From JALZMG01 sp963844175 (lineage in GTDB: Bacteria; Actinomycetota; Acidimicrobiia; Acidimicrobiales; Ilumatobacteraceae): DNA of 64,000 nt. The position numbers and the translations under genes were made by a program. Positions 56,060-64,000 of the stretch are shown in pieces. The notes beneath the pieces were generated by a model. That model ran no database searches and was not told the DNA's origin. It saw only the letters and a program-made list of their open reading frames with translations. Position 1 is the stretch's first letter. Every line of letters starts with the position of its first letter. The stretch is from NCBI GenBank assembly GCA_963844175.1, contig CAWJNE010000024.1:1-64000 (forward strand). Reading direction: 5' to 3'.

Positions 56060-56078
56060 GCGCCACGTGGCGTCTCAC
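56056..56078. terminator. Small hairpin between convergent genes
   Basis: GTGAG-C-GCCAC followed by GTGGC-GT-CTCAC: a near-perfect hairpin that overlaps the stop codon region of the PfkB gene and lies at the native end of the methyltransferase gene. Confidence 0.4.
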
Positions 56079-56879
56079 GTGATGGCGACGATCACCAGGA
56101 TCGAACGTTCCAGCGGCGGCGGATCTGCGCCCAACTCGTCGATGGCGTCGGCCCGCAGCGCGGCGCGGTCGGACGCCGAGCAGCTGATCGACGAAGGGCG
56201 CGTGCTGGGCCATGCCGAGCCGCCAGTCGACGAGGTCGCCGGGCCCGAGCCACGGCATCGCCACGCGTCGACGCTCGACCTCGGCGCCGACGCCGGCCTC
56301 GGCGCAGACGTCGCGGGCGCTCGCCATCGACCACAGCAGCGGAGCGACGTCCTGCTGGAGCGTCCGGTACCACGCCGGCGATTCCCATCCGCGGGCGACC
56401 AGCGCGGCGAGCACGGCGGCCTTCACCGGATGCCCGTCGTCTTCGGCGTACGTGGCGGCGACGATCGGGCTGCCCGGCCGGCACACCCGCTGGGCCTCGG
56501 CCAGTGCCGCCGCCGGTCGGGCGACGTGGTTCAAGGAGAAGGCCGCCACGAGACCACCGGCGGACCGATCCGGCAACGGCAGCGCCAGCGCATCCGCGAC
56601 GGCCGCCGGCGGGCGCTCGAGACGCCGGTCGGCGAGCACCCCCAGCGCGGCGTCCAGGGCGATGGCGCGGCCGCCGCGCCGGGCGATCGCTCGCGACGCC
56701 GCCCCGGTCCCGGCGCCGACATCGAGCACCAGCCGACCGTCCACGGGCACCGGGCTGAGGTCGACGACGACGTCGGCGAGGTGGTTGTACACGCGACCGG
56801 CGCCGCGCTCCCACGATCCGCCGGTGACGTCGTAGGCGGCGGCGATGTCGCGATGCAGGTCGTCGCGCCCGGCCGTCAC
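56079..56879 (-). pseudogene. Class I SAM methyltransferase, frameshift near C-terminus
   Basis: The frame from GTG 56879 reads DDLHRDIAAAYDVTGGSWER, LVLDVGAGTGAASRAIARRG (SAM motif I), DALALPLPDRSAGGLVAAFS and LNHVARPAAALAEAQRVCRP, the UbiE/MenG-like pattern. Near 56172 one extra base moves the reading into a frame that runs 60 codons antisense into the kinase gene. The other frame continues SASDRAALRADAIDELGADP and PPLERSILVIVAIT to a stop at 56079. So the last ~30 residues are displaced. The GTG overlaps the phosphotransferase-gene stop. The core domain may still function. Confidence 0.75.
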
Positions 56880-57907
56880 AACCGGCGCCCGCCCTCCAGC
56901 GCCCTGGCGCACCACCAGGCCAGCTCGTCGTCCGGACCGAACGACTTCTCCCATCCGAACTGCACCGCCGCTCCGAGCAGGCACAGGTCGAGCTGGCGAT
57001 CCCACCATCCCGTGGTGGCGATCCCGCTGCGCTCGAGGGCCGACCGGAAGTCGTCGATCGTGGTCTCCTTGGTGTGCCCGGCCGGGAGGCGGGCCCGGTT
57101 GAGCGCCAGATACCAGGCCAGCTCGTGGCCGACCGGTCCGGCGCCCGGATAGGCCCAGTCGATCAGGATCGTCCGGCCGTCCGCGGCGGTGCCGAGGTTG
57201 CCGAGCTTCCAGTCGCCGTGGAGCAGCGTCCACGGCGTCGTGCGCAGCGCATCGACCATCGGTGTCGGATCGCGTCGCAGAGAATCGATCAGCTCGCGCA
57301 CGGACACCGGCGCTCGGGCGGCGAAGCGCTGCCACCCCTCTGCGGCGATCCGGGGCACGTCCTCGGGCCAGCCGAGGTCGCGCTCCCCGCCGAGAGAGAC
57401 GTCCGAGAACCAGGCCCACCGGCGTTCCGGTTGGAGCAGTTCGCGATCGTCCCGCCACTCCCACGCCGCCGCCGACATCGCGGCGAGGTGGTCAAGGAAC
57501 GCGAGGTGCTGGCGCTCGGTGATCGGCTCGTCGCCGGGAGGCACCAGTTCGGTCGATGCATCGCGTAGCAGCAGCGCGGCGCCCCAGCCGTTGCGACCGT
57601 CACCGCGCGCGACCCCAAGGACGGCGTGGTCGATGGCGTCCGGCGCCAGGTCCATCAGGCCGGCCTCCCAGACGCGCAAGGGACGGCAGCCGAGGTCACC
57701 GGACACGCGCATGGTGAAGTCGTCGTCGAGGTGGACGTGCTTCAGGATCAGCCGCTCGCCGTCGATCGTGACGGACTCGAAGCGAGTCGCCGAACGCGGG
57801 TCGGCCGGCGCGAACGGGCGGCGCTCGGTGCAGCCGGCCAGCAGGTCGGCAACGGTGTCGTGCACAGGTCGCGGCGTCAGCACGCGCCCGTTCGGCGTGA
57901 CGTCCAT
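56876..57907 (-). CDS. Aminoglycoside phosphotransferase-fold kinase
   Basis: A 343-residue APH/choline-kinase-like protein. The lysine strand is DGERLILKHVHLDDDF. TPWTLLHGDWKLGNLGTAAD is the catalytic HGDxxxxN loop, and ILIDWAYPGAGPVGHELAWY holds the metal-binding Asp. Such enzymes phosphorylate hydroxylated small molecules; actual antibiotic resistance is not implied. It is coupled to a methyltransferase, so the pair may modify the same compound. ATG 57907. Confidence 0.85.
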   Translation of the reverse strand: MDVTPNGRVLTPRPVHDTVADLLAGCTERRPFAPADPRSATRFESVTIDGERLILKHVHLDDDFTMRVSGDLGCRPLRVWEAGLMDLAPDAIDHAVLGVARGDGRNGWGAALLLRDASTELVPPGDEPITERQHLAFLDHLAAMSAAAWEWRDDRELLQPERRWAWFSDVSLGGERDLGWPEDVPRIAAEGWQRFAARAPVSVRELIDSLRRDPTPMVDALRTTPWTLLHGDWKLGNLGTAADGRTILIDWAYPGAGPVGHELAWYLALNRARLPAGHTKETTIDDFRSALERSGIATTGWWDRQLDLCLLGAAVQFGWEKSFGPDDELAWWCARALEGGRRL

Positions 57908-58003
57908 GTCGGCTCCCTCTCGACCCCGAACGATGCCACATCGCGGTCCCAGCAGAGCACGGGAGCAGGCCCAGGAGCGGAGACTTCGGAGCGATCGAGG
58001 CCG

Positions 58004-58846
58004 TCAAAGGGGGTGATGGCGGACGGCGAGGCGCTGGGCCGAGTTGTCGCCGGGCACGGGGAGGTGCACGACCACCCGCATCGTCGGCCACTCGTCCGGC
58101 GTGAGCTGCTGGTGCTCAAAGGTCAGCCGGCCGGCGACGGGGTGGTCGAAGCGGCGCAACCGGGTCTCGAAGCGCGAGATGTCGTGCTCTGGCCACCAGC
58201 AGCGGAACTCGTCGCTCGCCGCAGTCAGGCGGTCGACCAGCTCGATCAGCTCCGGGTCGTGGCGGACGTTGATCGTCGCGGCGCGGAACTCGGCCAGGGC
58301 CTGACGCACGTGGAGGTCCCAGTCGACGATCAGGTCGCGCACGGCGCGGTGGGTGAACAGCACCCAGAGCAGGTTGCGCTCGAGCCCGTCGAGGTCGGCC
58401 AGTGGCGGGTACAGGCGGGCCTCGGCGGCGTTCCAGGCGACGAACTGGTAGTGCGGCCCGAGCACGTAGGCGGGAGCCGGCTCGAAGGCGTCGATCAGAC
58501 GGCGCAGTGCGGACGGCACGTCGGCGGGCGGGAGCGGTGCCGGCACGTCGGCGACGGGGCGGGCCAGCGTGAGCAGGTGCTCCGTGCCGACGTCGTCGAG
58601 ACGCAGCGCACGGCCGATCGCCCGCAGGACGTCGTCGGAGGCCTTGATCCGCCGGCCCTGCTCCAACCACGTGTACCAGGTGACGGACACGCCAGCCAGC
58701 AGTGCCACCTCTTCGCGGCGCAGGCCGGGGGTACGCCGGCCCCGCCCGCGCGGCAGGTCGACCTGCTCGGGGGCGATGGACTCGCGCCGCACGCGCAGGA
58801 ACTCCCCCAGCTCGGCGCGCGCCCGCCCGGGCCCCGTCCCGTCCAT
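58004..58846 (-). CDS. XRE-family regulator with MmyB-like ligand domain
   Basis: A 280-residue protein. The helix-turn-helix is GLRREEVALLAGVSVTWYTW, then EQGRRIKASDDVLRAIGRAL. The C-terminal domain (about 105-280) matches MmyB-like ligand-binding domains: AYVLGPHYQFVAWNAAEARL, NLLWVLFTHRAVRDLIVDWD, WWPEHDISRFETRLRRFDHP, FEHQQLTPDE. These act as repressors of neighbouring oxidoreductase or hydrolase genes in response to a small ligand, possibly a fatty acid. ATG 58846. The CocE-type gene is 60 bp upstream on the same strand. Confidence 0.9.
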   Translation of the reverse strand: MDGTGPGRARAELGEFLRVRRESIAPEQVDLPRGRGRRTPGLRREEVALLAGVSVTWYTWLEQGRRIKASDDVLRAIGRALRLDDVGTEHLLTLARPVADVPAPLPPADVPSALRRLIDAFEPAPAYVLGPHYQFVAWNAAEARLYPPLADLDGLERNLLWVLFTHRAVRDLIVDWDLHVRQALAEFRAATINVRHDPELIELVDRLTAASDEFRCWWPEHDISRFETRLRRFDHPVAGRLTFEHQQLTPDEWPTMRVVVHLPVPGDNSAQRLAVRHHPL

Positions 58847-58905
58847 CTGATCCAGTCGACCACAGCGGACCGACCGTCAGGGAGGTGGTTGCGGCACCTG
58901 GTCCG

Positions 58906-61281
58906 TCAGCTGCCGGTCTCGATGACCGGCGCCGCCCGGCACGGCTGGCCACGCAGCGTGCACGTCGGGAGGGCGTCGGGGACGTCGATGCCAGCCACGA
59001 CGGGCAGCACGACCTGCGAGGGCTGATCCGGCCCGTAGCCGATCTCGACCATCTCGCCGGCGGCGATCGTCTCCAGCTCCCACTCTCCGCGGCTGTTGCC
59101 GGGGGCATCGATGGTGATGCGCAGGCGCGAGCCCGGGCGGAAGGCGTGGGCGAACGGGTGCAGCTCGACGCGCACCGGGGTCCACTCGCCGGCGACGAGC
59201 GGCTCGGCGTCGTCCTCGAGGAACGTGTGCACCGGTCGTAGCTCCGTGCTCTCCGCCTCGTCGAGGGCGCGCATGCTGGCCCGCAGCCAACCGCTCTGCA
59301 CGTAGACCTCCTGCCCGTCGGGCCGGATCTCGCTCAGCGTCACCTCGAGGTCGGTGTCGTCGGCGTCGGTGCGGATCCACAAGTCGGCCGACGCCGAGCC
59401 GATCATCACCGTCTCGGCGTCGAGCGGTGCGCTGACGAACGACGCTGCGGTGCCCTCCGGCGGTTCCTGCCACTGCCAAACGACGTCCGTGCGCCAGATC
59501 TCCGCACCCTCGCCGCCGAAGAACGTCGACGGCAGGGCGTCCGGGTTCGCCGTGTACGACGTCGCGCCGGCCGCTCCGGCCGGTGCCTGCGTCGAGAGGC
59601 TGTCGGGGCCGAGGAACCACGCGGTGGCCGTCACGCCGGGGAGCGGCCACGACTCGAAGACCTCCGTGAAGCGGGGCATCGGGGAGCCGGGCTGCTCGCC
59701 GTCCGCGGCGCCCTCCTCGAACAGGATCTGGATCGGCGGCTCGGCCTCGAACGTCGCGAGTGCTTGCTCGTACGTCTGGCCTTCGAACCGGTCGGGGGGC
59801 AGCGTGATCTGGTCGGTGCCGAAGATGGAGCCGGCGAGGATCGGCGCGATGCCGCGGGCGACGGCCAGCGACGGGGTGCGCTCGGCCACGTAGAGGTCGA
59901 GGAACTCGACGAGCCGGGCGAACGACGCGGCGCCGATCGACTCCGTGTGCAGCCCGTTGGTCAGCGTGGCGTAGAAGTGCTCGGTGCCTGTGAACTGGTC
60001 GAGCATCGTGGCGAAGTGGCCGCCGGTCTGCTCGTCCTGCCACGCGCCGGCGAGGTAGACGGGCACCTCGATCTGGTCGACGAACGTGCGTGGCGACAGC
60101 GGATCGCCGAGCGGTTCGGTCCAATACGGGTTGGCACGGATCTCGGCCACGAGGTCGTCGTTCTGCAGCCGCAGGAGCTGGTTGTCGGCGCACTGGGTGT
60201 CGCCCGCGCTGATGCGGTCGGCGGTCCAGGCCTGGCCCTGCGGCGCGGTGTCGTCGAGCCGCTGCTGGATCCACTCCACGGCGAACCCGGTGTTGAGGAT
60301 GCCGCCCGGGTAGAGCACGCCGCGGTAGCTGTCGTCGATCACGGAGAGTGGGGTGATGGCGGCCAGGCTCGGCGGCCGTTGGGCGGCGACGAAGAGCTGG
60401 CTGATGCCGGGGTAGGACACGCCGACCATGCCGACCTCGTTGCGGGCGACCCACGGCTCGGCGGCGATCGCCTCGATGGCGTCGTAGCCGTCGAGCTGCT
60501 GGGCGTCCTCGAAGAATCGCCACGAGCCGCCGCTGCACCCGCTGCCGCGCATGTTCACGCCGACGTAGGCGTACCCGAGGGCCGGGAACAGCTGCGAGAA
60601 GCCGGAGGCGTTCGGGTTGGACGGGTCGTAGGCGGAGTACTCGACCACGGTCGGGTAGGGGCCGCCCTCCGGTGGGCCGGGCAGCACGACGTTGATCGAC
60701 AGCGTGGTCCCGTCGCGGGTCTCGAGGTACCCGAACCCACCGGCCGGCAGTTGCTGGTCGGCGTAGAAGGACGGCGGTGGCACCTCGTCGAGGGCGGCGA
60801 CCTCGAAGGTGTCGGAGGCGACGTCGGCGCTGCGCAGCGTGTAGCTGCCGGGTTCGACGTTGCGGAAGAGCAGCGCGCCCTGCGCGTCGACGGAACCCGC
60901 GTCGGCCACCTCACCGTCGGCTGTCACCAGGTCGATGGCCAGGCCGGGTTCGGCGTCGAGCATGGCAACCTGCTCCCACCCCGGCTGCAACGTCCAGGCC
61001 GCCAGGGGGAGCGGCTCGGCCGTCTCGTCCGTGGTCGACTCGGTGGTCGATTCGGTGGTCGATTCGGTCGTCGGCTCGGTTGCCGTGTCGTCGGTGGTCG
61101 GCTCGGTGGTGGCTTCGGTCGTCGCGTCCGTTGCTCGCTCGGTCGTCTCCGTCTCCGTCGGCGTCGCCGGTGACGTGGCGCCGGCGGGCTCCGTCGTCGT
61201 CGGCGCGGCGTCGTCGTCGGAACAGGCGGCGACGACGAGGCCGGTGACGAGCAGGAGGGCGAGCGAGCGTGACCGGGCCAT
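58906..61281 (-). CDS. CocE/NonD-family hydrolase lipoprotein
   Basis: A 791-residue exported lipoprotein. Signal peptide with lipobox VVAAC (Cys ~20), then a ~70-residue threonine/glutamate linker (TTESTTESTTES). The S15-type alpha/beta-hydrolase domain has VVEYSAYDPSNPN, GYAYVGVNMRGSGCSGGSW, NEVGMVGVSYPGISQLFVAA with the nucleophile Ser, and a C-terminal X-Pro dipeptidyl-peptidase-like jelly roll (SADLWIRTDADDTDLEVTLS; RLRITIDAPGNSRGEWELE). It probably hydrolyses esters or amides outside the membrane. ATG 61281. Confidence 0.88.
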   Translation of the reverse strand: MARSRSLALLLVTGLVVAACSDDDAAPTTTEPAGATSPATPTETETTERATDATTEATTEPTTDDTATEPTTESTTESTTESTTDETAEPLPLAAWTLQPGWEQVAMLDAEPGLAIDLVTADGEVADAGSVDAQGALLFRNVEPGSYTLRSADVASDTFEVAALDEVPPPSFYADQQLPAGGFGYLETRDGTTLSINVVLPGPPEGGPYPTVVEYSAYDPSNPNASGFSQLFPALGYAYVGVNMRGSGCSGGSWRFFEDAQQLDGYDAIEAIAAEPWVARNEVGMVGVSYPGISQLFVAAQRPPSLAAITPLSVIDDSYRGVLYPGGILNTGFAVEWIQQRLDDTAPQGQAWTADRISAGDTQCADNQLLRLQNDDLVAEIRANPYWTEPLGDPLSPRTFVDQIEVPVYLAGAWQDEQTGGHFATMLDQFTGTEHFYATLTNGLHTESIGAASFARLVEFLDLYVAERTPSLAVARGIAPILAGSIFGTDQITLPPDRFEGQTYEQALATFEAEPPIQILFEEGAADGEQPGSPMPRFTEVFESWPLPGVTATAWFLGPDSLSTQAPAGAAGATSYTANPDALPSTFFGGEGAEIWRTDVVWQWQEPPEGTAASFVSAPLDAETVMIGSASADLWIRTDADDTDLEVTLSEIRPDGQEVYVQSGWLRASMRALDEAESTELRPVHTFLEDDAEPLVAGEWTPVRVELHPFAHAFRPGSRLRITIDAPGNSRGEWELETIAAGEMVEIGYGPDQPSQVVLPVVAGIDVPDALPTCTLRGQPCRAAPVIETGS

Positions 61282-61335
61282 CCGACGATCCTGCCAGCCG
61301 CCCCCGGCCCGGCGGGCATCACCTACCGTGACGCC

Positions 61336-62457
61336 GTGCCCGACCAATCGCCGACCTTCGATCTCCCGACCATGCTGGAGGACCTGCGATCGCTGGTCGA
61401 GGTCGAGTCGCCCTCGCACGACCTCCCCGCGATCGCCGCATCGGCGGTCGCCGTCGCCGCGCTGGTCGAGCGCCGGCTCGGCTCGCCGGCCGAACTGGTC
61501 GATGGTCCCGCCGGTCCGCACGTGCACTGGCGCACCGGCGGCGATCCGCGGGTGCTGATCGTCGGCCACCACGACACCGTCTTCCCCGGCGGCGCACTGG
61601 CCGCCCGCCCCTTCACCGTCGCCGACGGCCGGGCCACGGGGCCGGGTGTCTTCGACATGAAGGCCGGCATCGTCATCGCGGTGCACGCCGTGGCGTCGTT
61701 ACTGCCGGATCCGGCCGGCGTCGAGGTGCTCGTGACGGCCGACGAAGAGGTCGGCTCGGCGACGTCGAGGGCGTTGATCGAGGAACGGGCGGCGGCCTGC
61801 GGTGCGGCACTCGTCCTGGAGCCGTCGGCCGACGGCGGCGCGCTGAAGATCGGGCGCAAGGGCACGGGAACGTTCGAGGTCGTCGTCCGGGGGCGGGCGG
61901 CGCATGCCGGTCTGGAGCCGGAGAAGGGCGTCAACGCGCTGGTCGAGGCTGCGCACCAGGTCCTCGCCATCTCCGCCCTGGCCGACCCGCAGCGGGGCAC
62001 GACCGTCACGCCGACGGTGGCCAGCGCCGGCACGGCTGACAACGTCGTCCCGGCGGAGGCGCGGGTGCGCGTCGACGTGCGGGTCAGCGAGCCGGCCGAG
62101 GGCGAGCGGCTGGCGAAGGAGATGGAAGCTCTCGCGCCGGTCGACGCCGAGGCGACGTTGGAGGTGCTCGGCGGGCTCAACCGCCCGCCGCTGCCCGAGT
62201 CGGCCACGGCCGAGCTGTTCGAGCTGGCCAGCCGGGCGGCGGTCGACGTCGGGCTGCCCGAGCCGATCGGCGTCGCCGTCGGCGGGGGCAGCGACGGCAA
62301 CTTCACGGCGGCGATCGGCGTTCCGACGCTCGACGGCCTCGGCGCCACCGGTGGCGGGGCCCACGCCGACCACGAGCACGTCCTCGTCGACGACCTCCCC
62401 GACCGCACCCGTCTCCTCGCCGCCCTCCTCCGCCGCCTCCTCCAACCCCGGGCCTGA
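61336..62457 (+). CDS. M20 zinc carboxypeptidase (glutamate carboxypeptidase-like)
   Basis: A 373-residue M20 peptidase. VLIVGHHDTVFPGGALAARP holds the first zinc His and catalytic Asp; GPGVFDMKAGIVIAVHAV holds the bridging Asp; VLVTADEEVGSATSRALIEE holds catalytic Glu-Glu. The dimerisation domain has GRAAHAGLEPEKGVNALVEA. GGAHADHEHVLVDDLPDR supplies the last His. Pattern fits carboxypeptidase G2-like enzymes rather than DapE or ArgE. GTG 61336. Divergent from the CocE-type gene. Confidence 0.9.
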   Translation: MPDQSPTFDLPTMLEDLRSLVEVESPSHDLPAIAASAVAVAALVERRLGSPAELVDGPAGPHVHWRTGGDPRVLIVGHHDTVFPGGALAARPFTVADGRATGPGVFDMKAGIVIAVHAVASLLPDPAGVEVLVTADEEVGSATSRALIEERAAACGAALVLEPSADGGALKIGRKGTGTFEVVVRGRAAHAGLEPEKGVNALVEAAHQVLAISALADPQRGTTVTPTVASAGTADNVVPAEARVRVDVRVSEPAEGERLAKEMEALAPVDAEATLEVLGGLNRPPLPESATAELFELASRAAVDVGLPEPIGVAVGGGSDGNFTAAIGVPTLDGLGATGGGAHADHEHVLVDDLPDRTRLLAALLRRLLQPRA

Positions 62458-62541
62458 CCATCCGAGGGTTTGCTGCCATCGGAGGGTCAGCTGCGGGGAG
62501 GCCCCTCACCAAACCCTCCGATGCAGCAAACCCTCCGATGG
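62458..62541. terminator. Long inverted repeat between convergent genes
   Basis: The left arm (62458-62487) and right arm (62512-62541) are ~30-nt complements with one mismatch and one indel, loop ~24 nt. Each arm itself contains two copies of (C)CATCGGAGGGT or its complement around TTTGCTGC. It begins right after the M20 stop and ends 13 bp before the argG stop, so it should terminate both genes. Confidence 0.7.
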
Positions 62542-62553
62542 GGAGGACGGGGG

Positions 62554-63876
62554 TCAACCGGGGTCGAGCTCCAGGGGGCCGCCCTGGCCGAGGGTGCCGG
62601 CATGGCGGTAGACGTCGAGCTTGGCCCGGGAGTCCTCGATGTCGAGGTTGCGCATCGTCAGCTGGCCGATGCGGTCGAGCGGGCCGAAGGCGGCATCGTC
62701 GACGCGCTCCATCGACAGCCGTTCCGGGGCGTACGTCAGGTTCGGTCCGGTCGTGTCGAGGATCGAGTAGTCGTCGCCGCGCCGCAGCCGCAACGTCACC
62801 TCACCGGTGACGGCCGCCCCGACCCAACGCAGCAACGGCTCGCGCAGCATCAGGCTCTGCGGGTCGAACCACCGCCCCTCGTAGAGCAGCCGACCGAGGC
62901 GCCGACCCATCGTCCGGTAGTTCTCGATCGTCGCCTCGTTGTGGATCGCCGTGACCAGTCGCTCGTAGGCGATGTGCAGCAGGGCCAGCCCGGGCCCTTC
63001 GTAGATGCCCCGGCTCTTGGCCTCGATGATCCGGTTCTCGATCTGGTCGCTCATCCCCAGCCCGTGGCGTCCGCCGATGGCGTTGGCCGCCAGCACCAGG
63101 TCGACCTGGCTGTCGAACGTCGCACCGTCGAGCGCCACCGGCCACCCGTCTTCGAACCGCACCACGACGTCGTCGGTGGCGATCTCCACCTCGGGCCGCC
63201 ATGACGCCACCCCCATGATCGGCTGGACGATCTCGAGGCCCGTCGACAGCTCCTCCAGCGCCTTCGCCTCGTGCGTCGCGCCCCAGATGTTGGCGTCCGT
63301 GGAATAGGCCTTCTCCGTCGGGTCGCGGTACGGCAACCCGCGGGCGAGCAGGAAGGCGCTCATCTCGGCCCGCCCGCCCAGCTCCGTCACGAAGTCCTGG
63401 TCGAGCCACGGCTTGTAGATCCGCAGCGCCGGGTTGACGAGCAGGCCGTACCGGTAGAAGCGCTCGATGTCGTTGCCCTTGTAGGTGCTGCCATCGCCCC
63501 AGATGTCGACGCCGTCGTCGTGCATCGCCCGCACCAGCAGCGTCCCGGTGACGGCCCGGCCGAGCGGCGTGGTGTTGAAGTACGTCCGCCCGGCGGTGCT
63601 GATGTGGAAGGCCCCGCACTGCAACGCCAGCAGCCCCTCGCGCACGAGCTCGGCGCGGCAGTCGACGATGCGCGCCGCCTCGGCCCCGTACTGGCGCGCC
63701 CGCGCCGGCACGCCGGGGAGGTCGGGCTCGTCGTACTGCCCGAGGTCGGCCGTGTAGGCGTACGGCTCGGCGCCCCGCTCGCGCATCCAGGCCACGGCTG
63801 CCGACGTGTCCAACCCGCCGGAGAAGGCGATGCCGACGCGCTCGCCAGTCGGCAGCGACGTGAGGACCGTGTTCAA
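62554..63876 (-). CDS. argG: Argininosuccinate synthase
   Basis: A 440-residue enzyme joining citrulline and aspartate in arginine synthesis. VGIAFSGGLDTSAAVAWMRE is the PP-loop. GDGSTYKGNDIERFYRYGLL and EKAYSTDANIWGATHEAKAL are conserved blocks. The length and MNTVLTSLPTGERVGIAFSG opening match the longer (E. coli) form rather than the ~400-residue form usual in actinobacteria. The start is TTG 63876; there is a stop upstream and no better start in frame. Confidence 0.93.
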   Translation of the reverse strand: MNTVLTSLPTGERVGIAFSGGLDTSAAVAWMRERGAEPYAYTADLGQYDEPDLPGVPARARQYGAEAARIVDCRAELVREGLLALQCGAFHISTAGRTYFNTTPLGRAVTGTLLVRAMHDDGVDIWGDGSTYKGNDIERFYRYGLLVNPALRIYKPWLDQDFVTELGGRAEMSAFLLARGLPYRDPTEKAYSTDANIWGATHEAKALEELSTGLEIVQPIMGVASWRPEVEIATDDVVVRFEDGWPVALDGATFDSQVDLVLAANAIGGRHGLGMSDQIENRIIEAKSRGIYEGPGLALLHIAYERLVTAIHNEATIENYRTMGRRLGRLLYEGRWFDPQSLMLREPLLRWVGAAVTGEVTLRLRRGDDYSILDTTGPNLTYAPERLSMERVDDAAFGPLDRIGQLTMRNLDIEDSRAKLDVYRHAGTLGQGGPLELDPG

Positions 63877-64000
63877 CGCCGGCTCGCTGGCGCTCGCCGG
63901 ATCGGTAGCTGGCTCGCTGCGTCACCGGCCGAAGCGTCAGTCCCTCCGTCAATGGAGCCGCGATAGCGGCCGGACAACGAAGCGACGGAGACGGCGGCCG
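63877..64000. other. argG upstream region
   Basis: About 120 bp without a supported gene. GCTCGCT and GCGAACG-like words recall the dispersed repeat family seen at 50.8 and 54.8 kb. No clear promoter or ARG box was recognised. Confidence 0.3.

Noticed and set aside
56876..57907. Aminoglycoside resistance gene
   Set aside because: The APH fold is shared by many metabolic kinases; nothing in the sequence or context indicates antibiotic substrates.

Overview
The window is high-GC (about 70%) DNA from an actinobacterium. Pointers are the FurA-KatG pair, polyphosphate glucokinase, an LLM-class flavin oxidoreductase, PRC-barrel/DUF2382 and Rsb-type stress proteins, threonine-rich secreted proteins, leaderless-type promoters and many GTG starts. 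The fused indolepyruvate:ferredoxin oxidoreductase, UGP-type pyrophosphorylase and secreted-protein families make Acidimicrobiia my best guess. This rests on protein character only; there is no rRNA gene in the window.

Left end (0.4-5.8 kb). A leftward operon of two tiny membrane proteins, a HEAT-repeat/glycosyltransferase fusion, an MGT-type glycosyltransferase and a DUF2071 protein lies divergent from a CarH-like B12-binding regulator. A short region with three helically phased TTTAG/TTTGA repeats lies between them. The large genes here are all interrupted by single-base frameshifts. An IS256-type transposase tail (6.0 kb), an intact sugar-nucleotide epimerase-like gene and an SDR gene remnant follow.

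Candidate genomic island (7.7-27.2 kb), bounded by two direct tRNA-3'-end-like sequences and carrying a tyrosine-recombinase remnant. It holds a MerR/MerT-like pair, a YihY/BrkB membrane protein, an O-methyltransferase and a chaplin-like secreted protein. It also holds much partner-switching stress machinery: ANTAR, RsbW-type kinase, GAF-PP2C phosphatase, STAS antagonist, a sigma-ZAS-RsbT fusion broken by one base, RsbR and RsbS. Two paralogous PRC-barrel/DUF2382 genes with small partner genes, a glycogen-debranching-type enzyme and a GT4 glycosyltransferase complete it. Several genes here are decayed.

Right part (27.2-64 kb) is mostly intact housekeeping and metabolic sequence: VOC, alpha/beta-hydrolase, DUF899, DUF3052 and GNAT genes; furA-katG; a secreted M28 aminopeptidase between two look-alike terminators; MGT-type glycosyltransferase; UGP-galK; an EEP phosphatase; trehalose synthase with its flavin oxidoreductase partner; TetR and carotenoid oxygenase; acyl-CoA dehydrogenase; a two-gene secreted cell-wall module (M23 plus transglycosylase-like); ppgK; a nested REP-like cruciform; fused IOR; a 100-bp tandem repeat; PfkB kinase; methyltransferase-APH pair; MmyB-type regulator; CocE-type lipoprotein; M20 peptidase; and argG.

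Frameshifts are strongly skewed: I count about 19 in the left 27 kb and one in the right 37 kb, which points to local gene decay (or locally poor sequence) rather than uniform error. No CRISPR array, intact tRNA or rRNA was seen.
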